From CAYYYJ01 sp964476045 (GTDB lineage Archaea; Aenigmatarchaeota; Aenigmatarchaeia; QMZP01; JACQNV01), in assembly GCA_964476045.1 (NCBI GenBank), contig CAYYYJ010000029.1, forward strand, positions 1-11,299: 11,299 nt of DNA, in the 5' to 3' direction. This document shows, one piece after another, positions 5,496-11,299 of this stretch. Below the pieces are notes generated by a model. The model was not told where the DNA came from, made no database searches, and was given only the letters and a program-made list of their open reading frames with translations. Both the position numbers and the translations under genes were made by a program. Numbering within the stretch: the stretch's first letter is position 1; each line of letters opens with the position of its first letter.

Positions 5496-7211
5496 TTATG
5501 GGCTCGTACATGATGTCTGGCAACTAGAGCCGCTTATCCCCTGGCACCATTGGAAACCGCAAGAAGTGCAGGTCGATTGGGAGGTGCATCCGAGGTAGTA
5601 ACCCATATTGCATGCACCATCACCTGGACAGCCTGAAGACGGTGTTGGAGTCGGTGTAGCGCATCCCGCCCCGGTTCCAGGTACACCGTTACAACAATAA
5701 GTTCCTGCAGGTATTGTCTGGGAGCCGCACGTACACGGTTGGCTTGATTGCGCGTTGTTTGGACAAGCGGGTGTATAACAAGGCGTGACTGTCAGTGCAT
5801 TGTTCCCATCACAGCAATATAGGCTTGGCGCAGAAGGCGCATTTGATGAAGTGTATGTTGTTGAGCCGCATTTGCATGGAAGGCTGCCTGAAGTAAAAGC
5901 TGTATTGGATGGGCATGTTGGGGAAGCAGATGAACTTGCAGTTGGGGTTGGAGTTGCTGAAGCTGTTGGAGCCGGGCTGGATATTGCTGTTGCTGATGTA
6001 CTTGTGGTTGGAGTTTTAGATGCGGATACTAATGGTGAGCCTGAAACAGTTGGTGTTGCTGAAGCTTTTGGTTCCTGTAAGCCTGTCACGTTGCTTGCAT
6101 TTCCGGATGCAGTTACTGTGCCTGTTAATTGGATTATAGATGTTTCGCCTGCTGGTATCTTTAGGTCAGAACTTGAAGGTTTGCATGAGATGGATTTCTT
6201 TTCTGTTGTTGAATAAAGCTTGACTTCTGATACCGTGGATTCAGATGAACCCGCAGTTAGTGCAGCTTCTCCGACTTTTGCTGACGCAGATGCTTTATCT
6301 AGTGTATATGTTTGTGAAACTTTATCGAGCGAAGTCTCTCCTGTAGATGTCATAGATAATTCGAAACTGTTTGTCGATCCTTTTTTAATTGAAAATGTCT
6401 CAGGGGAGCAAGTAATTGATTTCTTGGATGGGAGGAGGAGTTTAACTGAACCCAGTTGCGTATCTGTTGTGGCTGTTGAAGATATTGAGAAGGTGATCTT
6501 TTTAGATGATACGGACGATGGAGCACTAGAACTCTTTGTAGTTGGTTGAGATGATGATCCTGATGAAGCTGCGCTCTGAGATGATCCGCTGCCAGCAGAG
6601 TTTTGAGTTCCGCTTTGGGAGACCGATGTACATGCGCATTTTCCTGCTTCACATATTGAACCAGAAGAGCATTGGCCGCCTGGAGGATCGCATTGTTCTG
6701 GCGCTTGCAGGATTCCGTCACCGCATTTTGCGGCTGGGCCTTTACCTATGCCTATATCTTCTCCGCCAACTGTGTATTTGGATTTGACGCCTTTAGGTAT
6801 TTTTGGGTCGTATTTCCCTGGATTTACATCGTGATCATTATAATAGAGATTTAGGATTGAGGCGGCGTTCTCGCCTTCGTCGCCATCTTTTGCATCTAGG
6901 ATATTTATGTCTTCATCATCTGATGAGTATGTCTGGTCATTGTTGACATCCATATAGATTGATTTGGCAGTTGAGCCAGAGAAAACTACATAGACATTAT
7001 CTGATTCAGAGAATTGGACATAACATTCGATCTTATCTTTATCATCTAGACCAGCTCCAGGTGTTTTCGACCCATCTGCATCCAGAACCTCAACAGACTC
7101 TGATGCACAGTCTTTGTTTGCCTCTGATTTTTGTTTGCCTGCCTGGGTGCAGCCAGAGATAATAATAATGGCTAATACAGATAACACGAGAAAAAGGTGT
7201 TTTGAATGCAT
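5496..7211 (-). CDS. Cys-rich secreted lipoprotein with Ser/Thr linkers
   Basis: A 571-residue surface protein. It begins with a lipoprotein signal: short basic start, hydrophobic stretch, and lipobox ISGC with Cys21 as the lipid-modified residue. Next is an acidic domain (about 35-160) with a dockerin- or EF-hand-like DVNNDxxxxxxD loop at 88-99, suggesting calcium binding. A Cys cluster follows at 163-194, opening with CGDGILQAPEQC and resembling the CGDG...EQCD modules of secreted proteins. A Ser-rich spacer runs to about 237. Two related beta-strand units come next (about 256-291 and 330-370), both containing KKSI-[TS]-C-x-P. A Pro/Thr/Ser linker occupies 385-432. Finally a Cys-rich tail holds two copies of a unit with PC-[KT]-CGS...YCC-[DN]-G (433-469 and 483-509), plus a last segment with eight further cysteines. 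There is no C-terminal membrane helix. The function is unknown; adhesion or cell-surface display is the likeliest role. It is transcribed divergently from uL3. Confidence 0.85.
   Translation of the reverse strand: MHSKHLFLVLSVLAIIIISGCTQAGKQKSEANKDCASESVEVLDADGSKTPGAGLDDKDKIECYVQFSESDNVYVVFSGSTAKSIYMDVNNDQTYSSDDEDINILDAKDGDEGENAASILNLYYNDHDVNPGKYDPKIPKGVKSKYTVGGEDIGIGKGPAAKCGDGILQAPEQCDPPGGQCSSGSICEAGKCACTSVSQSGTQNSAGSGSSQSAASSGSSSQPTTKSSSAPSSVSSKKITFSISSTATTDTQLGSVKLLLPSKKSITCSPETFSIKKGSTNSFELSMTSTGETSLDKVSQTYTLDKASASAKVGEAALTAGSSESTVSEVKLYSTTEKKSISCKPSSSDLKIPAGETSIIQLTGTVTASGNASNVTGLQEPKASATPTVSGSPLVSASKTPTTSTSATAISSPAPTASATPTPTASSSASPTCPSNTAFTSGSLPCKCGSTTYTSSNAPSAPSLYCCDGNNALTVTPCYTPACPNNAQSSQPCTCGSQTIPAGTYCCNGVPGTGAGCATPTPTPSSGCPGDGACNMGYYLGCTSQSTCTSCGFQWCQGISGSSCQTSCTSP
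5916..6059 (-). repeat. Pro/Thr/Ser linker-coding low-complexity DNA
   Basis: This stretch codes for residues 385-432 of the Cys-rich lipoprotein. It is built almost wholly from Pro, Thr, Ser and Ala codons and resembles the longer linker of the LamG lipoprotein. It is probably an extended, possibly glycosylated stalk. The antisense strand shows a false open frame because these codons produce no stops in reverse. Confidence 0.6.
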
Positions 7212-7234
7212 AATACTAGATATTATTCTCGATG

Positions 7235-7245
7235 TTTATATAAAT
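7235..7245 (-). promoter_or_regulatory. TATA box of the Cys-rich lipoprotein gene
   Basis: On the minus strand the element reads ATTTATATAAA and is centred about 29 bases before the ATG at 7211, predicting a start within about 4 bases of the ATG and a leaderless mRNA. The element is nearly symmetrical, so it could also act for the divergent uL3 gene, though it lies over 70 bases from that start. Confidence 0.5.
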
Positions 7246-7270
7246 AATGCTATACTATATACACTATTCA

Positions 7271-7282
7271 TTTTTAAACTTA
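7271..7282 (+). promoter_or_regulatory. Candidate TATA box of the uL3 gene
   Basis: The run TTTTTAAACTTA is centred about 37 bases before the ATG at 7313, predicting a leader of about 11 bases. A second AT-rich candidate, ACTATATACA at 7254-7263, would give a leader of about 30 bases. The choice between them is not settled by sequence. Confidence 0.35.
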
Positions 7283-7312
7283 GGGGCTAATACATAGCAA
7301 GGTTGATTGCAT

Positions 7313-8305
7313 ATGTCGAAGTGGGCAAAACCAAGGGCAGGAAGCAGGGGATATTGGCCTAGAAAGAGGGCTAATAGAATGTATCCTGTTTTGAAAGCCA
7401 CAGAGAATTTGAAGAAGGAAACAAAAGCATTTCCTGTAGGTTTTGCAGGCTACAAGGCTGGGATGACACAGATATTTTTGACTATAGATAAGAAGGGTTC
7501 TCCTGCACACGGCAAATCAGTTGTAAAGGCAGGTACTGTTTTGGACTGCCCTTCTCTAATTGTTTGCGGGATAAAGTCTTATAGGAAAACAACGAGTGGG
7601 CTTAAAGACCAGGGAGTTGTTTGGTCTGAGAAAATTTCTAAAGATCTTAACAGGGCAACAAGAATCCCCAAGGAAGGGAATAGAAAAAGGACTTTGGCTG
7701 ATTTTGAGAAAGAGCTGGCAAATATTGCTGAGATAAGATTGCTTGTACATACTCAACCAAAAGAGTCTGGCTTAGGCAAAAAAACTCCTGAGATTTTTGA
7801 GATCCCTCTGACTGGAGACCCAAAATCACAGTTAGAGTATTGTAAACAGAAATTAGGCGGACAGCTTAAACCTGAAGATGTTTTCAAGGAAGGGGAGACA
7901 ATAGATGTTGAGGCAATCACAATCGGTAAAGGCCATCAAGGTGTTGTCAAGAGATTTGGTGTGAAAGTTAGAAGCAGGAAGAACAAGGCAAAGATGAGGC
8001 ATATTGGTTCTCTGGGCCCATATCATCCTAATAGGGTTCTTGCAGGCGTGATCCCCCACTCAGGCCAGATGGGATTCCACACAAGAACAGAGTATAATAA
8101 AAGAATACTCAAGATGGCTAATGGAGAGATGACACCAAAAGGCGGCTGGTTGAATTATGGTGTTGTGAATGGCGGATATGTTGTTATACAAGGTTCTGTC
8201 CCAGGTCCGAAAAGGAGATTAATAATGTTGAGAAAAGCCAGCAGGCCACACAAGAAAGACCCTGGGTTCAAGCTCGATTCTATTTCTTTGGAGAGCCAGC
8301 AATAA
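7313..8305 (+). CDS. rpl3: Large-subunit ribosomal protein uL3 (L3)
   Basis: A 330-residue ribosomal protein that binds 23S rRNA early in 50S assembly and reaches to the peptidyl-transferase centre. Diagnostic features: a basic N-terminal extension with SRGYWPRKRA (11-20), typical of archaeal and eukaryotic L3; FAGYKAGMTQ near 44-53; IGKGHQGVVKRFG at 204-216; GQMGFHTRTEYNKRI at 251-265; and PKGGWLNYG with GSVPGP at 275-299. Length matches archaeal members (330-350). A TTG at 7307 is in frame, but the ATG at 7313 gives the family N-terminus, and an imperfect Shine-Dalgarno (AGGTTGAT) stands 5 bases before it. In most archaea this gene leads a uL3-uL4-uL23-uL2 operon. Here it stands alone: a divergent lipoprotein gene is upstream and a convergent surface-protein gene ends 23 bases downstream. 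Confidence 0.97.
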   Translation: MSKWAKPRAGSRGYWPRKRANRMYPVLKATENLKKETKAFPVGFAGYKAGMTQIFLTIDKKGSPAHGKSVVKAGTVLDCPSLIVCGIKSYRKTTSGLKDQGVVWSEKISKDLNRATRIPKEGNRKRTLADFEKELANIAEIRLLVHTQPKESGLGKKTPEIFEIPLTGDPKSQLEYCKQKLGGQLKPEDVFKEGETIDVEAITIGKGHQGVVKRFGVKVRSRKNKAKMRHIGSLGPYHPNRVLAGVIPHSGQMGFHTRTEYNKRILKMANGEMTPKGGWLNYGVVNGGYVVIQGSVPGPKRRLIMLRKASRPHKKDPGFKLDSISLESQQ

Positions 8306-8328
8306 CTGTCACAATTCCGGTTTCTATA

Positions 8329-11139
8329 TTATTTCTTATAATCCACGAGTGTTTTCTGCTTCTTACGAATTTTCTTCTTTTTAACTATTACTCCTCCTAC
8401 AATAGCGCCTGTAGCTACTAACACGCCCACTATAATTAATGCCGTGTCTGTTGTCTGAGAAATTGGTTTAGTTTTTATTTTTGGGTTTCCTGTTTGCTGA
8501 GCCGTGGGTTTCGTCGTCACCACAAACACAGAAAATCCCGGTGTGGTCGCTGTGAACTTTACTGATCCGTCTGGTTCAGCTGATCCAGCTACTGTTTCTA
8601 GTGTCTGCCATTTTGTTCCATCGAATCTGAGGAGGATTATGTCAGATGGTTTGTATGAGCCTATTTCCTGTTTTGTTAGCTTGAAGGATATTTTTGCTTG
8701 TTTTATTTTGTCTTTTAGTGCTGGTGATGCAGATATCTGGAGCACTTTTAGAGCTTTCTGGCCTGCTGATGGGAGAGGTATTAAACTTTTCCCGTTCTCG
8801 TCAACTAAAGGTATTTTTTCGAATATTTTTACGTCGAGCTTTGCGTCGGAGGCTGGGATATCTTGTGTCACTTCCAGCTGGATTTTATCCAGGCCTTCTG
8901 ATTGTAATTCTGTTGAGGTTGTGAGATCAATTGTTTGTGATGACTTGAGGTCTGCTGAGAGTGATGCTGATGCCAGTAAGATTGGGTCTGCTACTGGGGT
9001 TGATCTTGCGACCGAGCTACTAGTATCTGATCTGTCTGAATTATCAGATCCTGCTGATGGATCACTGTCTGATCCGGATGACGGAGTTGGCGTTGGAGAA
9101 GGTGAAGCAGATGTGGTGGCTACAGAAGATGGCGATGAACTCGGTGAGGCCCCTGGACTTGGGGTAGCCGAACCTAACGGAGATGAACTAACTGAAGGCG
9201 ATCCTGTTGCTGTTGGGGAAGGGGAAGCAGAAGAACTTGCTGTAGGAGATGGTGATGCAACTGGAGATGGACTGGAGGAAGGTGATGCTAGAACTATGGG
9301 TGTAGAAGTTGGTATAGGCGAAGGTGTTGGGGATGGAGTGGGGCTGGCAGTTGCTGTTGGACTTGGGGTAGGTGTTGGGGATGGAGTGGGTGTCGGGGAT
9401 GGGGAAGTTAGCACTAACGGAGAAGGAGTCGATAAAGGACTAGCTGAACTAATTGGATTTGGGGACGGTGATGGTGACGGAGTTGGAGTAGGAATAGGCG
9501 TTGCTGTAGCAGTTGGTGCAGAGTTTGAAGAATAGATTGCCAGAACTTGAGATGCAGTTAATCCTTTGTTGTAAATTTTTATTTCATCGAGCAATCCTTT
9601 GAATTGATATTCTCTATTGTTGTTATTGTAATCTGCCCCTACCAAAACGCGTGTTGCGTCTGGGGACCAGCTTTTACAGGTTGCAGTTGACGATGCTTTT
9701 TCTTGGCCATTAATATAGATTTTTGTAAATCCCGTCCCCCATGTGGCAATTATGTGGTTCCACTGATTCAAATTTATATTCCCTGTTATCTGGCCGCAAG
9801 GTTGGTTAACAGCTGTTTGCACATCGAACATCACTTTAGATCCTGGCTGTTGCTCTAGGTCTGTTACAGATTCTTGGGCTCCACTATTTCTATCGTATTT
9901 GAATAAAGTTCCTCTTCTATCATCTGTGGGATTAAACCACATCTCGATAGCGCCTTCTGACAAGCCACTCATGCTTGGTCCAGGAGCTTCCATGTAATTA
10001 TACTGGCCATCGAATTGTATTGCTTTTGAGATCCATGTGGCTCCGTTTGTCAGCGTTCCTTTATTCGTGCCAGCAAAATCCCCAACTAATGTACCTGAAC
10101 CTTCATCAAATCTCCAGTATGCTACTGGTGCTGGAGGTGAGTTGCTCGATGCTGGAGGGAAAGCTGTCTGATATAACTCTTTTATTTCCGAATCTGTAAG
10201 CGGTCTATTATAAACTCTGAGATCATCTATTGCTCCTTGAAAGCCCCAGGGCAAAGTTGGTGGTGAAGGGTTTAGAGGATCAGATACCGGTGTTATAGAT
10301 GTATCTGAATTATAATATTCTGTTCCATAGCTCACTCCTATCAAGAAATCAGATGGAGAGGAGCCTATTGGTTGCGCATATCCGAAATTGTAATAATCTT
10401 TTGTGTCGACTAAAGATCCGTCAAGATAGAATCTTCCTGTACCCCCTTTTTGGTTTGCGAGTCCACTATTATAATCATAAAAAGTGAATGTTGCGACTAC
10501 TAGATGCCATGCACTTCCATCGTTTAGTGGCTTGTTTCCTGTGAGATCCCAACTGCTTGATGGCGGGTTAGTAAAACTATCTGATGTGAACGCTCTGAAC
10601 TTAGGGACATTGTTTGAGCCTGTATTAAGCCATAAGGAATAGCCGCCATAAATATAATTCCCAGACGATCTATAATATAGTGAAGGGACTTTTTCTAGCA
10701 CAGGCGTGTATTGTTTTGTGTCGGCTGTTTTTACCCAGACAGCAACTGACATCGAGGGGCCTGAGATTTTGTTTGAATCGGATAGATGATTTTTCATGCT
10801 GACTTTTATAGCATTCTTCCCGTCCAACTGAACAGCGTTTCCGTATATACCTGGAACGAATTTTAGTGGACTATTTCCTATAGGGGCACCATCAAACTTG
10901 TTAAGAGTGGAATCTTTTATTGCGGTTGCTCCATCAACTTCATCTAAAGGCCAATAAGCGACTAATGCGTCCTGTCCTATTGGCGGAGGCGAGAGACTGG
11001 CAGCCGGTTCTTGATAAATCTCTGGCTCCTGGACTGGCGTTTCTTGCTGGACAATTTTGTTGAGTTTAGTTTGTACACAACCCGAGATAATGATTACAGT
11101 TAGAAGGAGAATAATTGAAACTAGCAATTTGGAATTCAT
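8329..11139 (-). CDS. LamG-domain surface lipoprotein with PGF-pre-PGF-like domain
   Basis: A 936-residue surface protein. The N-terminus is a lipoprotein signal ending in ISGC, with Cys21 the lipid-modified residue. Two concanavalin A-like/LamG domains follow. The first (about 59-325) opens VAYWPLDE and ends with the AIDDLRVYNRPL motif; the second (about 338-538) opens VAYWRFDE and ends LLDEIKIYNKGL, with Cys448 and Cys488 possibly bridged. This fold usually binds carbohydrates or acts in adhesion. A 175-residue Pro/Ser/Thr/Ala linker (541-715), rich in PTPSPSP units, leads to a beta domain (about 720-876) resembling the PGF-pre-PGF module (ILLRFDG...W, then TTPGFSVF). The protein ends in a membrane helix (898-919) and the basic tail KKKKIRKKQK. 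No PGF-CTERM motif precedes the helix, so sortase processing is not shown. Lipid at one end and a helix at the other would tether both ends to the membrane. The ATG follows a TATA element at leaderless spacing. Confidence 0.9.
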   Translation of the reverse strand: MNSKLLVSIILLLTVIIISGCVQTKLNKIVQQETPVQEPEIYQEPAASLSPPPIGQDALVAYWPLDEVDGATAIKDSTLNKFDGAPIGNSPLKFVPGIYGNAVQLDGKNAIKVSMKNHLSDSNKISGPSMSVAVWVKTADTKQYTPVLEKVPSLYYRSSGNYIYGGYSLWLNTGSNNVPKFRAFTSDSFTNPPSSSWDLTGNKPLNDGSAWHLVVATFTFYDYNSGLANQKGGTGRFYLDGSLVDTKDYYNFGYAQPIGSSPSDFLIGVSYGTEYYNSDTSITPVSDPLNPSPPTLPWGFQGAIDDLRVYNRPLTDSEIKELYQTAFPPASSNSPPAPVAYWRFDEGSGTLVGDFAGTNKGTLTNGATWISKAIQFDGQYNYMEAPGPSMSGLSEGAIEMWFNPTDDRRGTLFKYDRNSGAQESVTDLEQQPGSKVMFDVQTAVNQPCGQITGNINLNQWNHIIATWGTGFTKIYINGQEKASSTATCKSWSPDATRVLVGADYNNNNREYQFKGLLDEIKIYNKGLTASQVLAIYSSNSAPTATATPIPTPTPSPSPSPNPISSASPLSTPSPLVLTSPSPTPTPSPTPTPSPTATASPTPSPTPSPIPTSTPIVLASPSSSPSPVASPSPTASSSASPSPTATGSPSVSSSPLGSATPSPGASPSSSPSSVATTSASPSPTPTPSSGSDSDPSAGSDNSDRSDTSSSVARSTPVADPILLASASLSADLKSSQTIDLTTSTELQSEGLDKIQLEVTQDIPASDAKLDVKIFEKIPLVDENGKSLIPLPSAGQKALKVLQISASPALKDKIKQAKISFKLTKQEIGSYKPSDIILLRFDGTKWQTLETVAGSAEPDGSVKFTATTPGFSVFVVTTKPTAQQTGNPKIKTKPISQTTDTALIIVGVLVATGAIVGGVIVKKKKIRKKQKTLVDYKK
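8995..9519 (-). repeat. Long Pro/Ser/Thr linker-coding low-complexity DNA
   Basis: This region codes for residues 541-715 of the LamG lipoprotein. It consists of degenerate, imperfect repeats of 6 and 12 bases coding for Pro-Thr and Pro-Ser pairs, for example PTPTPSPTPTPSP. Such DNA expands and contracts easily and is prone to assembly error. The stalk is likely extended and could carry O-linked sugars. Its antisense reads as Val-Gly-Asp/Glu repeats, which creates a long false open frame on the plus strand (8504-9535). Confidence 0.75.
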
Positions 11140-11160
11140 ACAAAATATATTTTAGCTTTT

Positions 11161-11172
11161 TTACTATTTAAC
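11161..11172 (-). promoter_or_regulatory. TATA-like element of the LamG lipoprotein gene
   Basis: On the minus strand the element reads GTTAAATAGTAA and is centred about 28 bases before the ATG at 11139, predicting transcription beginning at about the start codon. A more AT-rich run at 11145-11156 is too close to the ATG to serve. Confidence 0.35.
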
Positions 11173-11173
11173 T

Positions 11174-11244
11174 TGGACTGCACCCTCCTTATTTCTATTA
11201 GAACATAAACTTAACTATTTGTACGTCGTTTGGGGTGCAGTCCA
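11174..11244. repeat. 12-bp perfect inverted repeat, 47-base loop
   Basis: TGGACTGCACCC at 11174-11185 is exactly complementary to GGGTGCAGTCCA at 11233-11244. A match this long and GC-rich in AT-rich intergenic DNA is unlikely by chance. The right arm lies inside the segment that resembles 16S rRNA. It could be the stem of a structured RNA, a mobile-element end, or a fold-back join made during amplification or assembly. Confidence 0.6.
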
Positions 11245-11299
11245 TGGAGTGAGTGCAATGAACGAAACCGTATAAGCCCTGTTAGTTGCTCCGACTAAA
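11221..11299 (+). rRNA. Possible partial 16S rRNA, helix 35-37 region
   Basis: The segment GCAATGAACGAAACC (11255-11269) matches the conserved 16S segment GCAACGAGCGAAACC at 13 of 15 positions, and TTAGTTGCT (11282-11290) matches the following archaeal CTAGTTGCTACC. Upstream, CGTCGTTT (11224-11231) sits where 16S has CGTCGTCAGCTC. The helix-35 pairing GCUC:GAGC becomes GUUU:GAAC, a compensated change. The similarity begins only about 85 bases past the start of the LamG gene, so the first two thirds of a 16S gene cannot be present to its left. It would have to be a fragment, the far side of an intron, or a false join. The window ends before this can be judged. Confidence 0.3.

Noticed and set aside
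5785..6549. Two plus-strand open frames (143 and 109 codons) opposite the Cys-rich lipoprotein
   Set aside because: They mirror the Ser/Thr/Pro-rich coding strand, are biased to Val, Ala and Asp/Glu, and have no promoter. The minus strand carries a signal peptide and repeats.
6350..6721. A 123-codon minus-strand frame within the Cys-rich lipoprotein gene
   Set aside because: It is the same strand in another frame. Its Gln/His/Leu bias is what Ser-rich codons give when shifted by one base.
8504..9535. A 343-codon plus-strand open frame rich in Val-Gly-Asp/Glu repeats
   Set aside because: It is the exact antisense of the Pro/Ser/Thr linker and C-terminal part of the LamG lipoprotein. Reverse-reading such codons yields stop-free Val-Gly repeats, and it has no start context or recognisable domain.
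1..11299. CRISPR array, transposase genes, tRNA genes, toxin-antitoxin pairs or defence systems
   Set aside because: I looked for regularly spaced repeats, DDE or tyrosine/serine recombinase motifs, tRNA T-loops and known defence domains on both strands and found none that could be supported.

Overview
The window reads as a piece of an archaeal chromosome, most likely from a small-genome DPANN-type lineage. The archaeal call rests on three information-processing genes of archaeal/eukaryotic type: release factor aRF1, initiation GTPase aIF5B and ribosomal protein uL3. TATA boxes lie 25-35 bases upstream of several starts, giving leaderless or nearly leaderless transcripts. There are also lipobox surface proteins, one with a PGF-pre-PGF-like domain. 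The phylum cannot be fixed from this window; DPANN is an inference from the compact mixed gene order and the surface-protein style.

Layout, left to right. (1) 19-453 (+) is an AT-rich GNAT acetyltransferase. Facing it is a short minus-strand GNAT-like N-terminal fragment (563-811) that ends just after a GGGTTTT heptamer; a -1 slip there would add about 28 residues. (2) 959-1489 (+) is a PAP2 membrane phosphatase. It converges on aRF1 (1486-2742, -) so closely that both stop codons lie in one TTAA. (3) After a divergent, AT-rich intergenic region come aIF5B (2997-4724, +) and endonuclease III (4730-5374, +), 5 bases apart and probably co-transcribed. (4) 5496-7211 (-) is a Cys-rich lipoprotein. 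It shares a roughly 100-bp divergent promoter region with uL3 (7313-8305, +). (5) 8329-11139 (-) is a large lipoprotein with two LamG-like domains, a long Pro/Ser/Thr linker, a PGF-pre-PGF-like domain and a C-terminal membrane helix. (6) The right edge holds a 12-bp perfect inverted repeat and a stretch resembling the helix 35-37 region of 16S rRNA, running off the window.

Themes: initiation (aIF5B), the ribosome itself (uL3) and termination (aRF1) sit together with one repair enzyme, separated by surface lipoproteins. uL3 is not followed by its usual partners uL4-uL23-uL2, so the classical ribosomal operon is broken here.

The most striking observation is in aRF1. The protein is otherwise canonical (NIKS, YxCxxxF, Cys-pair mini-domain, the usual GGI...LRYR end), but the catalytic GGQ reads Gly-Gly-Trp, with a Gln two residues later. 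All identifications come from reading motifs by eye; no database search was possible.
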